The notes: generated from the letters alone by a model not told the origin. Positions 1 through 11,040 are shown, numbered from the stretch's first letter. The stretch: DNA of 64,000 nt from Diphasiastrum complanatum (GCA_029204225.1 CM055097.1:68123240-68187239); one strand, 5' to 3'. Numbers and translations are program-made.

Positions 1-72
1 TAAACCTCTTTCATATAGTTCGAACCAGTACGGCGGTCCACGAAAATCTAGGCAAAAGGATGCTGAAGACGA

Positions 73-105
73 CACGTGTTTGGACACATGGCAAGACGCA
101 TGCAT
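73..105. promoter_or_regulatory. G-box/ABRE-like and RY motifs upstream of OEP16-like gene
   Basis: A G-box with ABRE-type flanks (ACACGTGT, core CACGTG at 73-78) is followed 20 bases later by an RY motif (CATGCAT at 99-105). ABRE and RY elements are the known binding sites of ABI5-type bZIP and ABI3/FUS3-type B3 factors in seed promoters. They lie about 800 bases before the predicted start codon. A putative 5'UTR intron would bring them to roughly 100-150 bases before a transcription start near 200-250. Regulation is inferred from motifs only. Confidence 0.45.
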
Positions 106-299
106 ATTGCCTTGCGTGTCAAAAACTCGGCTCTCTCTCCCGTTCATTAAAAAAGTGAACTTTTTATCGTCAAGAATTGCGAGCTCTCTTTCGGAAAAAT
201 AAACAAACAATTGCAATCTATATCGTTTTCTCTCACGTTGATCGGGGAGTCTTCGCAACTTTGTGTTTAGCATTCATACTTTTGCTTCGGTTCTGACCG

Positions 300-580
300 C
301 TGGCTTCTCTTTGGTGAAGTAATACTTTGCTCCTTTCTTGCTGCATTACATTGTTGGCATCTCTTTTGTGAAGTAGTGCTCAAGTGTATTGGTTTTTATC
401 GTTGCTAAAGTTATACCCTGTTGCAGTCTTGCATGAATGACATTGTTGGTAAGTTGCGCTGAAGCAGATTTGGTGCTTATTCTTGGTTTTAATCTTTGAA
501 GTACTATTTTGCTCCATTCTTGCATGACATTGTTGACATCTCTTTTTGCTGAAGGGGATTTGGTGCTTATTCTTTTCGAT
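300..580. repeat. Three degenerate ~90-bp tandem repeats in the OEP16 leader
   Basis: The phrase ACATTGTTG(G/A) recurs at 348, 440 and 528, each time followed by a similar TCTTTT...GCTGAAG...GGTGCTTATTC context. This gives a period of about 88-92 bases. The copies have diverged and sit in the presumed 5' untranslated region. No function is evident. Confidence 0.5.
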
Positions 581-615
581 ATTTCTTGTCGGCTTCATAA
601 AGGAGATTTGCAAAA

Positions 616-877
616 GTAAGCTTCCTTTCACGCGTGATCTGCTGCTTAATGAAGATGTAACGTACAGTTCCCTTTTAACCGCTATGAAGGAATTTTTAGG
701 TGTGTTGCATGTCGAGGAGTGCGTGTAAACTTAATTATTTAGTTAAAGGTGGTCTGTAGACATCCTTCAACCAGGAAGATATAGAACCTCCTTTGCTCTA
801 CAGAAGATTCTCATAAGATATCTGCTTTGTTACATTGAAATTATAGAGACATAAATTCTTTACTTTGAGATTTCCAG
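616..877 (+). other. Possible 5'UTR intron of OEP16-like gene
   Basis: A donor-like AAAA|GTAAGC occurs at 616 and an acceptor-like TTTCCAG ends at 877, 24 bases before the predicted ATG at 902. Leader introns are common in plant genes. This assignment rests only on splice consensus and would need a cDNA. Confidence 0.3.
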
Positions 878-901
878 GCCCTTGGAAGTCTTCGGATCAC
901 A

Positions 902-2768
902 ATGCCGGAAGTTCGGGTGAACGCACATGGCAACTCTCCTTCGGTTGATGTACTTGTGGACACGGGAAACCCTCTGTTAAATCGTGTAGTTGATGGCTTT
1001 GTTAAAGTTGGCGGGGTAAGGAATCTTTCTACTACATGCTTAAGTCTCTTCTAATTAGAATAACACTGTGTGCATCGTTCAGTATTCGTTTTGTTTGATA
1101 AATATGTCATTGCATCTGTTTTGCTGTATTTAGTTAGACCCACTTATATGCACGCTCTCTAGTAGTCAATTTGCCAGCGGGTGTGAAGCTCGTACGGTCT
1201 AATTGAAGCAAGACAGAAAGTTGAGCATCTGACAAGCATCTGACAAAATGCCTCCCTGCCACGTAACTGACATAGTACTCAATTTATTGCTAGTGTTTGT
1301 TCGTACGTTGCTTAAGTTGTCTCTCAGGAGGTATATAGTTGGATTATGTTTGTTGCAGGCGTTGCAGATTACAACATGCCTGAATAGTCACGTTTTACAA
1401 AATGCCTCTTACAAAATGTCTCAATTGTCATGTCCCGTAATTGACAGAATGCTGACTGCTAGTGTTTCATAACGCCGTGCGTTAGTTGTGATTCAGATGA
1501 TATATGATAAGATTATTTGGATGCAAGCCTCTGCCTCATTTTCACGTAATTGACGTAATTTATTGGATACTTACTTTACAGTAATGTCTTATAACACCAG
1601 ACCTAATTTGCGTTAAAGTCCTTATGTGATCTCACTATCTTTCGGCAAGAAAGAATTTCATCCGTCTTTTAAAGTTCCAATTCGATTCCATCATCCATTG
1701 TAGTCGTCTGTGTTTTTAGGACAGAATCCTCTCATTCTAAGTCTTTATTGAACGTAGAATGAAATAAATCCTTGTTTTAAAGCATTCGGAACATTTTGAA
1801 TTTGCATGTGCCAAGTTCTAAGCGCACTACCTGTACCAGGTAGGAGTACTGCATGCAGCTTCTCAAGAATGCACCAAGTTCCTTTTAAAGGGTAGATTTC
1901 CCACTATGTAGCTCTCTCAGAATTTATTGCTTTTGCATAGGGTTTTTAAGTAGCAGCATCGAATTGCTATGCTACTTATTTTGCTCTTATCAAATTTGTG
2001 CCTGTTCCTAATTGAAAATGACAGAGTAGCATGAGAATTTGTGTTATATTTATTAAGTCTTCGCCATTGTGGTACTGGGATACGATATATGACGATTTGA
2101 CATTAATCTTGCAGAGGAAACCAACAAGAAATCTCTTGAGCACATGGTGTGTTCCTCTCATTTCCAACTGTTACGAGTTTCGACCGTTTCACGAAATTTT
2201 TGTGAATAATGTTCTCTTTGGATCAATTTCTCGAGACTGAATCTAGTTGACATGTTTATTGTTCAGGTGAATCGAATGGGAAAAGAAGCTGCACAATGGG
2301 GTAACACATTTCTCAGATAATATGCTTATAATGAGCATGTGTAGTGCGTTCAAGAGAAGACCTTTTTTTACCATAAGCAGTTGTTGCTTCTTAAGTTGGA
2401 ACTTTCTTGGCTTTGTTGTAGGATTGGTAGCTGGATTATACTCGGGTATGACATACAGCATGCAGGAAGCAAGGGGAGTTCATGACTGGGTACGTTATTT
2501 CAAAACAGCCTTTGCGGGAGCTTTTGCCATTCATGATGTCAATACCGATATGTCATCGAGTTGATGCCAATGGCTATGTCAATGCTTGGAAGCTGAAATG
2601 TTTGCGACGCTTCATTTTTGGCAGAAAAATGCTCTGCTTGGAGGAGCATTGACTGGAGCTGCTTTAGCTTTGACGGAATCAGAATATGGTCATGAAAGGG
2701 TTATACGCGGTGCCATTACAGGAGGGGCTATTGCAACTGCTGCTGAGTTTCTTCGTAATCTCACTTAA
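902..2768 (+). CDS. OEP16: Outer envelope pore protein 16 homologue (OEP16-2/seed type), multi-exon
   Basis: This is a Tim17/22-family channel of the plastid outer envelope, linked in plants to amino-acid and amine transport. Exons seen: 902-1015 (38 codons from ATG, containing VDTGNPLLNRVVDGFVKVGG), 2117-2146 (ETNKKSLEHM), 2267-2300 (VNRMGKEAAQW), 2422-2489 (LVAGLYSGMTYSMQEARGV) and 2625-2768 (KNALLGGALTGAALALTESE onward, ending EFLRNLT and TAA). Splice phases agree for the last four exons (0, 0, 1, 0), and all have GT/AG borders except that the donor at 2147 is a weak GTGTGT. Residues resemble the Arabidopsis seed-type paralogue (PLLNR, KSL, GLYSG, GALTGAA, ALTGAA-like tail) more than OEP16-1. 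The visible exons give about 129 residues. One or more short exons between 1016 and 2110 are missing from this model, where family members have a VGA...EAY-like segment. I could not place them with confidence. Confidence 0.82.
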
Positions 2769-4757
2769 TTTACCTATTCAACGAACGGAATCTTCTAGAA
2801 TTTCACAAAGGTAATTGTTTTATGTGCATTAATCTTGTAAGTGCTCAAGGACAAGGTAATTGTTACAAATCTGACACTAGTTTTTGGCACAAAACTCAAT
2901 TCCCCTGTTTTGATTCATCATTTAAATGCACCTCTATATGCAAGTCTTGAATAGCCAACACATTCATTCCCCCCACTTTATATGGCATGCATACTTATGC
3001 TTAAGTTTAAGCTGCACCTTTTTATGAAAGTTATAAATAGCAAAAATTTCTTTCCCTTGCAAGATGCATGTATTCCTAAGCTCCAACTTGCATCAAGCAC
3101 CAACATCACCAACAAAAAAGAGAATATCTATTTGCTTTCACAAATTCATTTTAAATATATTTTTAGCTTTTTGCAAGAATGGTAAAATATTGTGATGATT
3201 TGCTAAAAGTCGAGGGGTGAAGTTGTTTATGAGTTTGAGTCAGTTTTTGAATTGTTTATTCCTATTAAAATGCAATCTTTGTTTAAATTTTTTAAACTTT
3301 TGATTATTGGAATGTTTAGTGGAAAGCAAGTGCTTGTTTAATTTGTGGAATGTCTAGTGTCAAGCAAAGGTTCTTGTGATGTGTCGAGCACCTTGTTTTT
3401 TGTTGTCATATCTTTGGTCATGCACATTTTTTGAATTTTTGAGGTGAAAGGGAAATGTTAACCAATATGCCATAATCCCAAAACTACGATTAAAAATAGC
3501 TAATTACTTTGCAACCAATATGTAGACAAATCACATTTTTTATTTAAAAAATTTGTGGCAATGTTGTGTTGGTATAGCACAATGTTTTTTAAGCGATTAT
3601 CAATCAAACCAATCAAGGGAGATAATAAAAAAAAGATTGCATGAGCCATTGCCTTTGAGACGAAAAGATCATAAAAGTTAGGATTTGATATGTTGAAAAT
3701 GACACAATCAAGATGTTTTGTAACGTACTTTATTAATGAATATATAGATTTGAAGCAAGAAATTGATTCATTGTTTAATATGTTTTAGAGAGAGCTTATT
3801 ACAGGACTTCTATTTGTGTTCGATATTGGGTTTTTTTATTTTAAAGTTTTTCAAAGGAAGATGAAGGTGATTGAGTGTTTTCTCTAAATGTTTTCTTAAC
3901 ACTTTTTTTAAACATGTCAACTGTATTTTGTTTAATGTAATGTAATTGTTTCAACGTGAATTTTGCTGTAATAAAAATAAAAAATAGTAACTTCTTAATT
4001 TTTTTGTTATATTTTAAAAGATACTATGGAGTTTTCAATGAAAGTTATTTTTTGTTTTCTTTTTCAAAGACAGATTTGAGGTGTAAACAAGTAATGAACT
4101 ACAAACCAGCGGATGTTATCCATTTTCAAACTTAAAAGCATAATCACGGGTGAATAAGTAATGTACCATAATGCATAGCCAAATTGCACTTTGCAGAATT
4201 TTAGATGACTAATTTGAATTTCATATACAAATGCCTGTAAATTTCATGATAGTTATGTGAAAATCATCTATAACTATCCATTATGCAATGGAAGCTATTG
4301 AACACATGGACATTTTGCTTGATCAAAATCAATTTTTGGGCTTAGCTTGTAAAGGCAATAGGACGTGTGAGGTTGGTCAATGGAGTTTGGAAAAAAGTCG
4401 GTGTTTGGTGGTTATCTTTTGAGGCTTGAGCATTGGCATGTAAATTGCACCTTGCCCAGAGTGGCTTGAACCTTTGGCATACAAATTGTTCAATGTCAGA
4501 GTTGCTTTTTGAGATATCTTTTGCATGAGCAAGTTGGCTTTTGGGCATGCGAATTTCACCACAATATTACTTGCATGTTTTCGTAGAGGAATTATAGTGG
4601 CCTAGTTCACATGTTGTGTAGATTCGTTCCGAAAAAAATATTGTTTCCTTTGCGAAGGTAGCTTGCAAAACCTACTTTTAACCACAAGCAAAAGGAAAGA
4701 ATAATAAATTACGATGGGGGAGGTTCTTACATCCTATCCTCTCTAATCTCCCAGAAA

Positions 4758-4760
<3 letters not shown>
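2769..4760. other. AT-rich intergenic DNA without recognisable gene
   Basis: Nothing coding is recognised here. The stretch holds one copy of a low-copy repeat (2925-3110), a short imperfect duplication near 3310-3375 and long T/A runs. A 20-base phrase at 4370-4390 recurs near 41445. Confidence 0.6.
2925..3110. repeat. Low-copy dispersed repeat, copy 1
   Basis: The order of phrases here (GCACCTCTATATGCAAGTC, then AATAGC, ATTCAT, CCCC, GCATGCAT, CACCAACATCACCAAC) recurs in the same order and strand at 21125-21330. The repeat family is not identified. Confidence 0.5.

Positions 4761-4803
<43 letters not shown>
4761..4803. repeat. (GA)n microsatellite
   Basis: About 20 uninterrupted GA units, ending 9 bases before the TGTTGG border of the neighbouring LTR. 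Confidence 0.95.
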
Positions 4804-4810
<7 letters not shown>

Positions 4811-4811
4811 A

Positions 4812-5284
4812 TGTTGGAATCACATTTGGGCATAATCTCCTCCTATTAAACACGAAAATACTCTACAAAGGGTGCCTTTTTATGGATGGGAAGGGCCTTT
4901 CTCTTTTTTCTATTGGCTAATTACAATGGCAAGGATCCTTCCAAGCCATTTAAAACAATACAAAACGAATCTAGTGGTTCTAACAAAGCACAAGGGCACT
5001 CACATGATTCATGTGAGTTTTAATTTGGACCCTTTTAGCTTTTTTATTCACGACGTGACTTAGGGTCTCTAATGTCATTTTAGAGTTTGAAGCCCTCAAC
5101 TACTTATTTCTAATTTTACAAGGTCTACAAGACTAATTTGCATGCTCATTGGGTTGGGCTTATACATGTTGGTAGCTAGTGCCCTCGCACTTTTTACTCT
5201 ACATATACAGTGTACTGTGGCGGGGCTCACTTGCTAAGCTTAGCCAATAGTACTTTAGTGACGGGACCCACTAAGTGCCCAACA
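4812..5284 (-). repeat. 3' LTR of minus-strand gypsy element (TGTTGG...CCAACA)
   Basis: This 473-bp segment begins TGTTGG and ends CCAACA, a perfect 6-base terminal inverted repeat typical of LTRs. A purine tract (AGGTGGGAGATAT read on the minus strand, 5285-5297) abuts its right edge. A gypsy integrase remnant on the minus strand follows at 5460-6022. The order integrase end, polypurine tract, LTR identifies it as the 3' LTR. No 5' LTR was found. Confidence 0.75.
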
Positions 5285-5297
5285 ATATCTCCCACCT
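5285..5297 (-). other. Polypurine tract of minus-strand gypsy element
   Basis: On the minus strand AGGTGGGAGATAT lies directly before the LTR border, where plus-strand DNA synthesis of LTR elements is primed. Confidence 0.6.
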
Positions 5298-5459
5298 AAA
5301 TAGGTGACAGTCCCACGACACCTACCTATGCTTGTTGTGAAAGAAGACTATGGACACATTTATTGATGATGATGGAGTGTGTCAGAAAAAGCGTGGATAG
5401 AAATCGCTTACGTAAAACCTGAGGCTTTATTCGATAATGAGAAGTTGATTTTGAAATAT

Positions 5460-6022
5460 TTAAGAAATGTTTGAGAAGGCTGGTGGTGACCAGTACTTGC
5501 GCAACCAGCTACCATTGATGGGCATAGCAAACGGTGTCACATCCATTGTTTCTAAAGTCACTGCCCCTTGCGATAGGATGTTGGTGATGTGATAAGGGCC
5601 TTCACTAGTGAACTTTAGCTTTCCTTTGATCACTTTTGTTTTGTACATGAAAAATAAATTTTTTTTTTGGAAATCTTTCTTGTGAAGATGACGATCGTTG
5701 CAAGCCTTGCGACAAGCGTGTTTCGCACAACTTGTGTAACGCTTCGGTGGAGTGATCTTGTATCATCCAATCATTGCATTGTGAATAGGGCTGATGTAAT
5801 CAAGTCTCCATTTCTCAAATGATGTTTGAGCCAATATAGGATGTAACGACTCATAGTTCGTCTCGTTGGTCTACGTGCCCTGTGACATACATCACATTGC
5901 TTGATATATGCCTCAGTATTCTTGTGCATTGTTGGCCACCAACAGCCGGATTGTAGGATCTTGCGTACTGTAACATCCGCTACAAAGTGTCCACCTCCCA
6001 TTGCTTCATACGAGAGAGACAT
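5460..6022 (-). pseudogene. Ty3/gypsy integrase remnant, core deleted
   Basis: Read on the minus strand, 6022-5830 carries the zinc-binding HHCC region (GGGHFVADVTVRKIL, CWWPTMHKNTEAYIKQCDVC). 5648-5470 carries the pol C-terminal region (KLKFTSEGPYHITNIL, GAVTLETMD, INGSWLRKYW). Only about 120 bases separate them, so the catalytic DDE core is gone. The ends match the plant gypsy type seen intact at 37480-38590. It belongs with the LTR at 4812-5284. Confidence 0.8.
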
Positions 6023-6599
6023 TCATCTTGTTTCATGGGGCAAGTTACAACGACGAATGCTATTATCCGTCTCCCTTCAATACAATTGGCAAGCAATCAA
6101 CTGATGACCATAAATCTAGATGCTTTAGCTTTTCGTCCCTGTATCGGATCATATCAGTAGTTGATAATTCTTTTGAATTTCTTGTCCTAAGTGGAGCATA
6201 TTCTGGTGAAAGATCCACATGAAGATGATAAAGTTTGGTCATTAATACAGTGGTATAGTAGCAAACAACATAATAACAATAACAGAACTGGAGATGGCAC
6301 TAAACACTTATTCGACCATGGAGATAGGGATGGTGATAGTTTTATTTTTTGAAAGCTCACTCCTAATTTAAATTTTTGAGTGTTCCCATCTATTGGGAAG
6401 GAATATTTCAATATTTTAAAAATTGTACTTTAACTGTGATTAAGTGCCAATGACATTTGATGTAACTAAAATAAGGTAGATTCATTTTCATGGAAAGTAA
6501 TGTGGGAAGATGCATAAACAAGTTATGACATGATATTTTAATTACTTTATTGTTATTTTTCTCTCTCCTACATGCCATTTTTTATAGGGCCTTATTTGG

Positions 6600-6890
6600 G
6601 CTCATATTTTCTCTAATGCTAGCATTGCATCACTTGAACTTTGAGATATAAAAATCTCAACAAAGCAGGATGGTACATCAAATGATAGAAGAGAAGCAAA
6701 AGTGGATGTGTTGGAGTAGGTACCACCTGAAAAATGTTTTTTTTTTCATGATTTGTGAGCCACAAAGACTCGGCATTGCCTCTTGAAAATCTCCTTGGCA
6801 CCATGAGTTGGGTTGACTCCTCCTCAAGCCTTGGTCTCTCTCCATCATGCACTTGGATTGTTGGTAGATATGAAGACCTTACCATCATCT
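6600..6890 (-). pseudogene. Copia linker and RT N-terminus remnant
   Basis: On the minus strand 6888-6740 reads ERPRLEEESTQL then RRFSRGNAESLWLT. This corresponds to the segment RIEEERPSQ...RRMVEPMWLT in the non-autonomous element at 61490-61570. A frameshift near 6740 is followed by FASLLSFDVPSCFVEIFISQ, which resembles the start of the copia RT-like module there. It is a small decayed piece of the integrase-RT linker region. The similarity was judged by eye. Confidence 0.55.
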
Positions 6891-6899
6891 TCTTGATAG

Positions 6900-7379
6900 A
6901 GATGACATTTTTTTCTTACTCCTTACATGCAAAGGAATATGTGTGAAGAATTATAAAAAATTGGCAAATCTAGCTTGATCAGAAACCATCAGAACATTGT
7001 AAATATTGTGTATAATTGGGTTCCACACATTTAAGGTCAAGATGCCACGTGGCAACCCACTCCTAATGTAGGTTAGGTCAAGTCAAGAGAGTTGGTCATG
7101 TCTATTTGGTGGTCATCCCTACTTTATAGGACCTACACCTAAGTTTAAGGTGAAAATTTGACCAACTAGCTATCTACCATACATAACTCTAGGATCTAGG
7201 CTAGGGTTTCATTTTAGGGCAAGAAGAGTGAGTTAACTTCATTATTACATGCTGAAAATCCACCTAACTTCAAGAAGGAAGTCGAACTTGCTATGTATTC
7301 CAAGCTCTCATAGTGAGAAGATAGAATATTTTTGGAGCTCATTGGCAATCTCAAGCTAGTTCACTATGTACATTGAGTT
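6900..7379. other. Intergenic or LTR-like DNA
   Basis: No gene is recognised. The stretch is probably the 5' part of the decayed copia LTR that continues to the right, but no LTR border could be fixed. Confidence 0.35.
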
Positions 7380-7760
7380 TTTGTGATCTAAATGAAACCA
7401 AATCAATTTTTACTTGTTTCTCAGGTTGAAGGACGTACTACAGCCTGTAGTACACACGTGTGGGCTCAGATTTCAATGTTGATCAATGCTTTTGATTGTT
7501 AGTGCTTGTTGTTTGTCAAATTTCCAATCTAGATCAACTTTTTTGTGTCTAGTTTTTTGATAAATTTTGATGTAATGAAAATCCATTTTTAGTAAGTTTT
7601 AGTGCTAAAAACTAGTATTGAGAGGGCAAGCTAGAATCTTAATTTTGGTGAGGAGATTTGATCCCAAACTTGGTAGGGGTCCAAATCCGTACTGTCCACA
7701 TGTGTGGGTACCTTTGAACCTGCATTTAATGCATGGTAATCATTTGATCCAAAAAAATTC
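7380..7760 (+). repeat. Decayed LTR/leader related to the 49734-62693 LTR family
   Basis: The order of phrases CTCAGGTTGAAGGACGTAC, CACACGTGTGGG, GATTGTTAGTGCTTGTT, TTTCCAATCTAGATC, then GATTTGATCCC and CCACATGTGTGGG parallels the LTR end and leader at 50330-50740. It lies directly before a copia gag. Borders are not resolved and the PBS is not preserved. Confidence 0.45.
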
Positions 7761-7974
7761 AATTTGTGAGCTGTTGGTGCAATTTTTGGTGGAGATCCTA
7801 GGATAATCTACCAAGATCATTTGCCATTGATTAGATTTGAATTTGTTTCATGGAATCTAATCAATCTAGGCTGAGTTCAAGTCCTATTAAAGTTAAAAAT
7901 AGGTCTTGAAAGTACACCAAGAAGGAAGGAAGAGATTCAGTCAATTTATTGTCCAAAAATGGCTAGAATTGGCA

Positions 7975-8322
7975 AGATTTGATTGTAAATAGATTTCACA
8001 TCATCTTATCTTCATTCCAACTTTGTGAAGGAGTGCTAGAATTGAGATTATAAGTCCATTTGTTGGATGAGGAATCTAATTTGAGTGAAACACTACAAGA
8101 GAGAGACCTTGGTGAGTTTCTAGAGGCAATCAAATCCATTTCTTGTCAAGATTTGTTTGAAACTAGTTTTCACTTCATCTTATCTTCATTCCAACTTTGT
8201 GAGGGAGTGATAGAATTGTGATTATAAGTCCATTTGTTGGATTAGAAATCAAATTTGAGTGAAACACTACAAGTGTGAGACCTTTGTGAGTTTCAAGTCA
8301 ATCAAATCTATTTCTTGTTTGT
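7975..8322. repeat. Tandem duplication of ~174 bp in copia leader
   Basis: The phrase TCATCTTATCTTCATTCC starts at 8001 and again at 8175. Each is followed by matching CCAACTTTGTGA(A/G)GGAGTG, ATTATAAGTCCATTTGTTGGAT and GTGAAACACTACAAG segments. The two units end just before the gag start. Confidence 0.8.
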
Positions 8323-8340
8323 AGAAGTCACTAGTAAGAT

Positions 8341-10011
8341 GGGATCTGCTGGAGCATACCTTCTAGAAGCTAGTGAGAGGTTGAATTCTACAAATTATGC
8401 TATTTGGAAGGTTAGGATGGAGTCACTCTTGGTGCTTCAAGATCTTTATGAGTTCTTGATTGAAGATGAAGATGAACCTCTAGGCGCACAGGAGTTAGCT
8501 AGATACTGAGAAGAGATCTAGGCTTGCACTTCATTGTGTGAAGATGAATGTGAACAATGATTTGTTGAGAGAAGTATCAGCTTGTACTAGTGCTAAAGAG
8601 GCTTGGGAGTCTTTAAAATCAATCTATGAGTCTAGCAACACTTCTAGCGTTCTTATGCTTAGAAATCCAATTTTGCAAAGCATGAGGAGAAGTTAGGAGA
8701 GTGCACATGATTATGTACTCAGAATCAAGTCTCTAAATAGGGAGTTGGCTTTCATTTGAGAGAAGATTCATGATAGAGAGCTTGTACAAATTGTTCTTAA
8801 TGGTTTTGGAGATGACTTTGCAAATTTGGTCCAAAATTTTGCCATCCAAGACACTTTGCCAACTATAGAAAAACTTCACAGTGTATTAGTGGCTGAAGAG
8901 TGTAGGATGCTCCATGCAAAATCTAGGATGAGTTCCTTGAATTTGCAGGATGGTGATGAGAAGCCAATTTCTCATTCAAGAGCAAAAAGAAGACTAATGG
9001 AAAGAAGAAGCATCCAAAGGAGGCCAAAGAAGATGATGATGCATCAAGTTCAAAGGACAAGTCAAAGTAGAAATGCTTCTTTTGTGGAAAGAAGGGGCAT
9101 TATGCATCTGAATGCTACAAGAGGCTAAGAGCACAAGTGGAGGAGGACAAACAAGGAAACCTTGCAAAGGAGGAGGAGGAGGATGAAGTAGATGTATTCT
9201 TGATGGCACTATATCCTCACCAACAAGCAATAGAAAATCAAGAGATAATTGGTGGATCGACAGTGGGGCTAGCTCTCACATGTCTTGTGAAAAGGACTTT
9301 TTCTCAACCTTACACTCTTTCAATGCTGCTAAAAATTCTGTCTTTATTGCAAATGATGAAGAGTGTAGGATAGATGGTGTTGGCACCATCTCTTTGTGTC
9401 TAGAATCCTCAAAATGCATGGATCTGGAAAATGTCCTTTATGTACCATCAATCACCAAGAATATGCTTAGTGTTGGTCTACTCTTAGAAAGTGGTTTGGA
9501 TGTCCACTTTAAGCATGGTATTTGCTTCATCTTGAAGAATGATATTTGCATTGCAAAGGGATTTAAACATGGAAGATTGTTTAAGTTGGAAGCTAGTGTT
9601 GCTTTTGAAAGAATCAACTTGGCAAAGGAGGAGATCACTCAAGAGGAGATCTTGGCAAAGTGTGATCTTGCTTGCATTGAGGAGGAGCATCAAAAGGAGG
9701 AAGATCTTGAGGATCAGCCTCAAAGCATGAGAGTTCCAATGGAGTCCTCAATGGCAGTGGCCGAGTCATCAAATTGCATGCAAATTGTCCATTCAAGTGT
9801 GCATCTTGCAAGGGTGGTGAGCATTGGAGAGTCTACTATCTTTGAATACTTTTTGAAAAGTAGTAGTAGACATGAGGTGATTTGTTTCTTACCTTTGATA
9901 TTCATGGTGTCTATTACTTTGTATGACAAGACAATGAAATGGGATGCTTTGAAATCTACATTTGTCATTGATAAGCAATTTCATTGGATACCTATTTTTG
10001 TAATAGTTTGA
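8341..10011 (+). pseudogene. Ty1/copia gag and protease remnant
   Basis: Gag begins near 8341 (MGSAGAYLLEASERLNSTNY, AIWKVRMESLLVLQDLYEF), then stops and shifts frame. 8826-9125 holds the gag end and a CCHC knuckle in pieces (CFFCGKKGHYASECYK across 9070-9120). The aspartic protease lies at 9244-9600 with NWWIDSGASSHM and VLYVPSITKNMLSVGL. The reading frame stays open to 10011 but the GAG-pre-integrase and integrase domains are absent. The tail (MKWDALKSTF) loosely resembles an RT start. It is the same gag type as at 25842. Confidence 0.82.
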
Positions 10012-10467
10012 ATAGAGTCATAAAAGATGGAACATTATTTGCTTTGGAAATCTTTGTGTCCACATGCTTTGTGCATGATCATTCCATCCTATTTCAATCA
10101 TAGGAATAATGGTAGTGTTTTGCTCTTCAAGTAGAGATTGTAGAATCTACTTTCTCAAGTTTTAGGCCTCCAAACACCACTTGGGAATTGTAAACCATGT
10201 TTGGCAATTTTGTGACAAGTTTCCACAGTCAATTCTGGGAAGGCCGATTCGTGGTAGCTTAAAAATTAGTTTGAAAGTTGTTTTTTGCACTATTTTGTGG
10301 GGAGATATTAGATCAATTATAGGCCCCCACATGCATATGCTCAACACATCCAAAACACAACATGCATAAAATGTTTTTCAAAGTAGCCACTAAAAACTAG
10401 TGACCAGTCCCTATAACAAGGCAAGTAGAAAAAGTGAAAAACAACAAAAGTATAGCAACCATTTGGC
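10012..10467. other. No recognisable gene; likely leader of the 10487 element
   Basis: No coding signal is recognised. The part next to 10467 is presumably internal leader of the minus-strand element whose primer site and LTR follow. Confidence 0.4.
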
Positions 10468-10486
10468 TCCCCGACGTCGGTGCCAA
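10468..10486 (-). other. Primer-binding site of minus-strand gypsy element (tRNA-Asp-like)
   Basis: On the minus strand TTGGCACCGACGTCGGGGAG directly follows the LTR border at 10487. It resembles the plant gypsy site TGGCGCCGTTGCCGGGGA with a few substitutions. Confidence 0.55.
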
Positions 10487-10806
10487 TGTTGTCAAGAAGA
10501 AGAGGGCTTCTTCCACCTTCTTCCAAGTCGTTTGTAGCACAGGAAGTGGGCTCGATCCTAGAAGCCGTGGAAAGGCGTGGAGATGCTTGCCAAACAAGAG
10601 AGTTAAAAAACTATCTCTACTTACAAGCAAAATAGCATTTCACCATAAACATAACCAAAATAAACTCACATCTAACTCTACCTCTCTCTCTCTTTCTTCT
10701 CTCTCCAACACACATTCACATCCACACACATACTCTCTTCAACTCACACACTCTTTTCACTCCTCTCTCTAACCACTAATAGCTAACTAACACTTTAGAG
10801 ACAACA
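10487..10806 (-). repeat. Gypsy 5' LTR (TGTTGTC...GACAACA), 320 bp
   Basis: The segment has a 7-base terminal inverted repeat, TGTTGTC and GACAACA, and is CT-rich toward its right end. A primer-binding site abuts its left edge on the minus strand, making it a 5' LTR whose internal region ran leftward. To its right is the truncated RNase H of another element. Confidence 0.65.
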
Positions 10807-10812
10807 CACATG

Positions 10813-11040
10813 CTAAAAGGGTTTGTCCAGAAGATAATGTAAAAACTTCTGGATGGCATAAATCATCGCTAATGCCTCCCTCTCGATTGTGGTGTAGTTC
10901 ATCTCCGCAGACGTCAGTTGCCTACTAAGGAAACAAATTGGATAGTCCTTCTTGTACTCTCCTGGTTGAGTTAGCACTGCACCGATGCAAATATGGCAGC
11001 GATAGTGATTAGCGTGACCCAAGTGACCCATATCTGACAT
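10813..11040 (-). pseudogene. Ty3/gypsy RNase H remnant
   Basis: The minus strand encodes GAVLTQPGEYKKDYPICFLS, RQLTSAEMNYTTIEREALAM and IYAIQKFLHYLLDKPF, a typical gypsy RNase H segment. It ends abruptly near the neighbouring LTR. The RT palm and thumb to its right are broken, so it is not functional. Confidence 0.85.

Noticed and set aside
380-728. Short open frames in the OEP16 leader
   Set aside because: They overlap degenerate tandem repeats and a likely untranslated region; no conserved domain.
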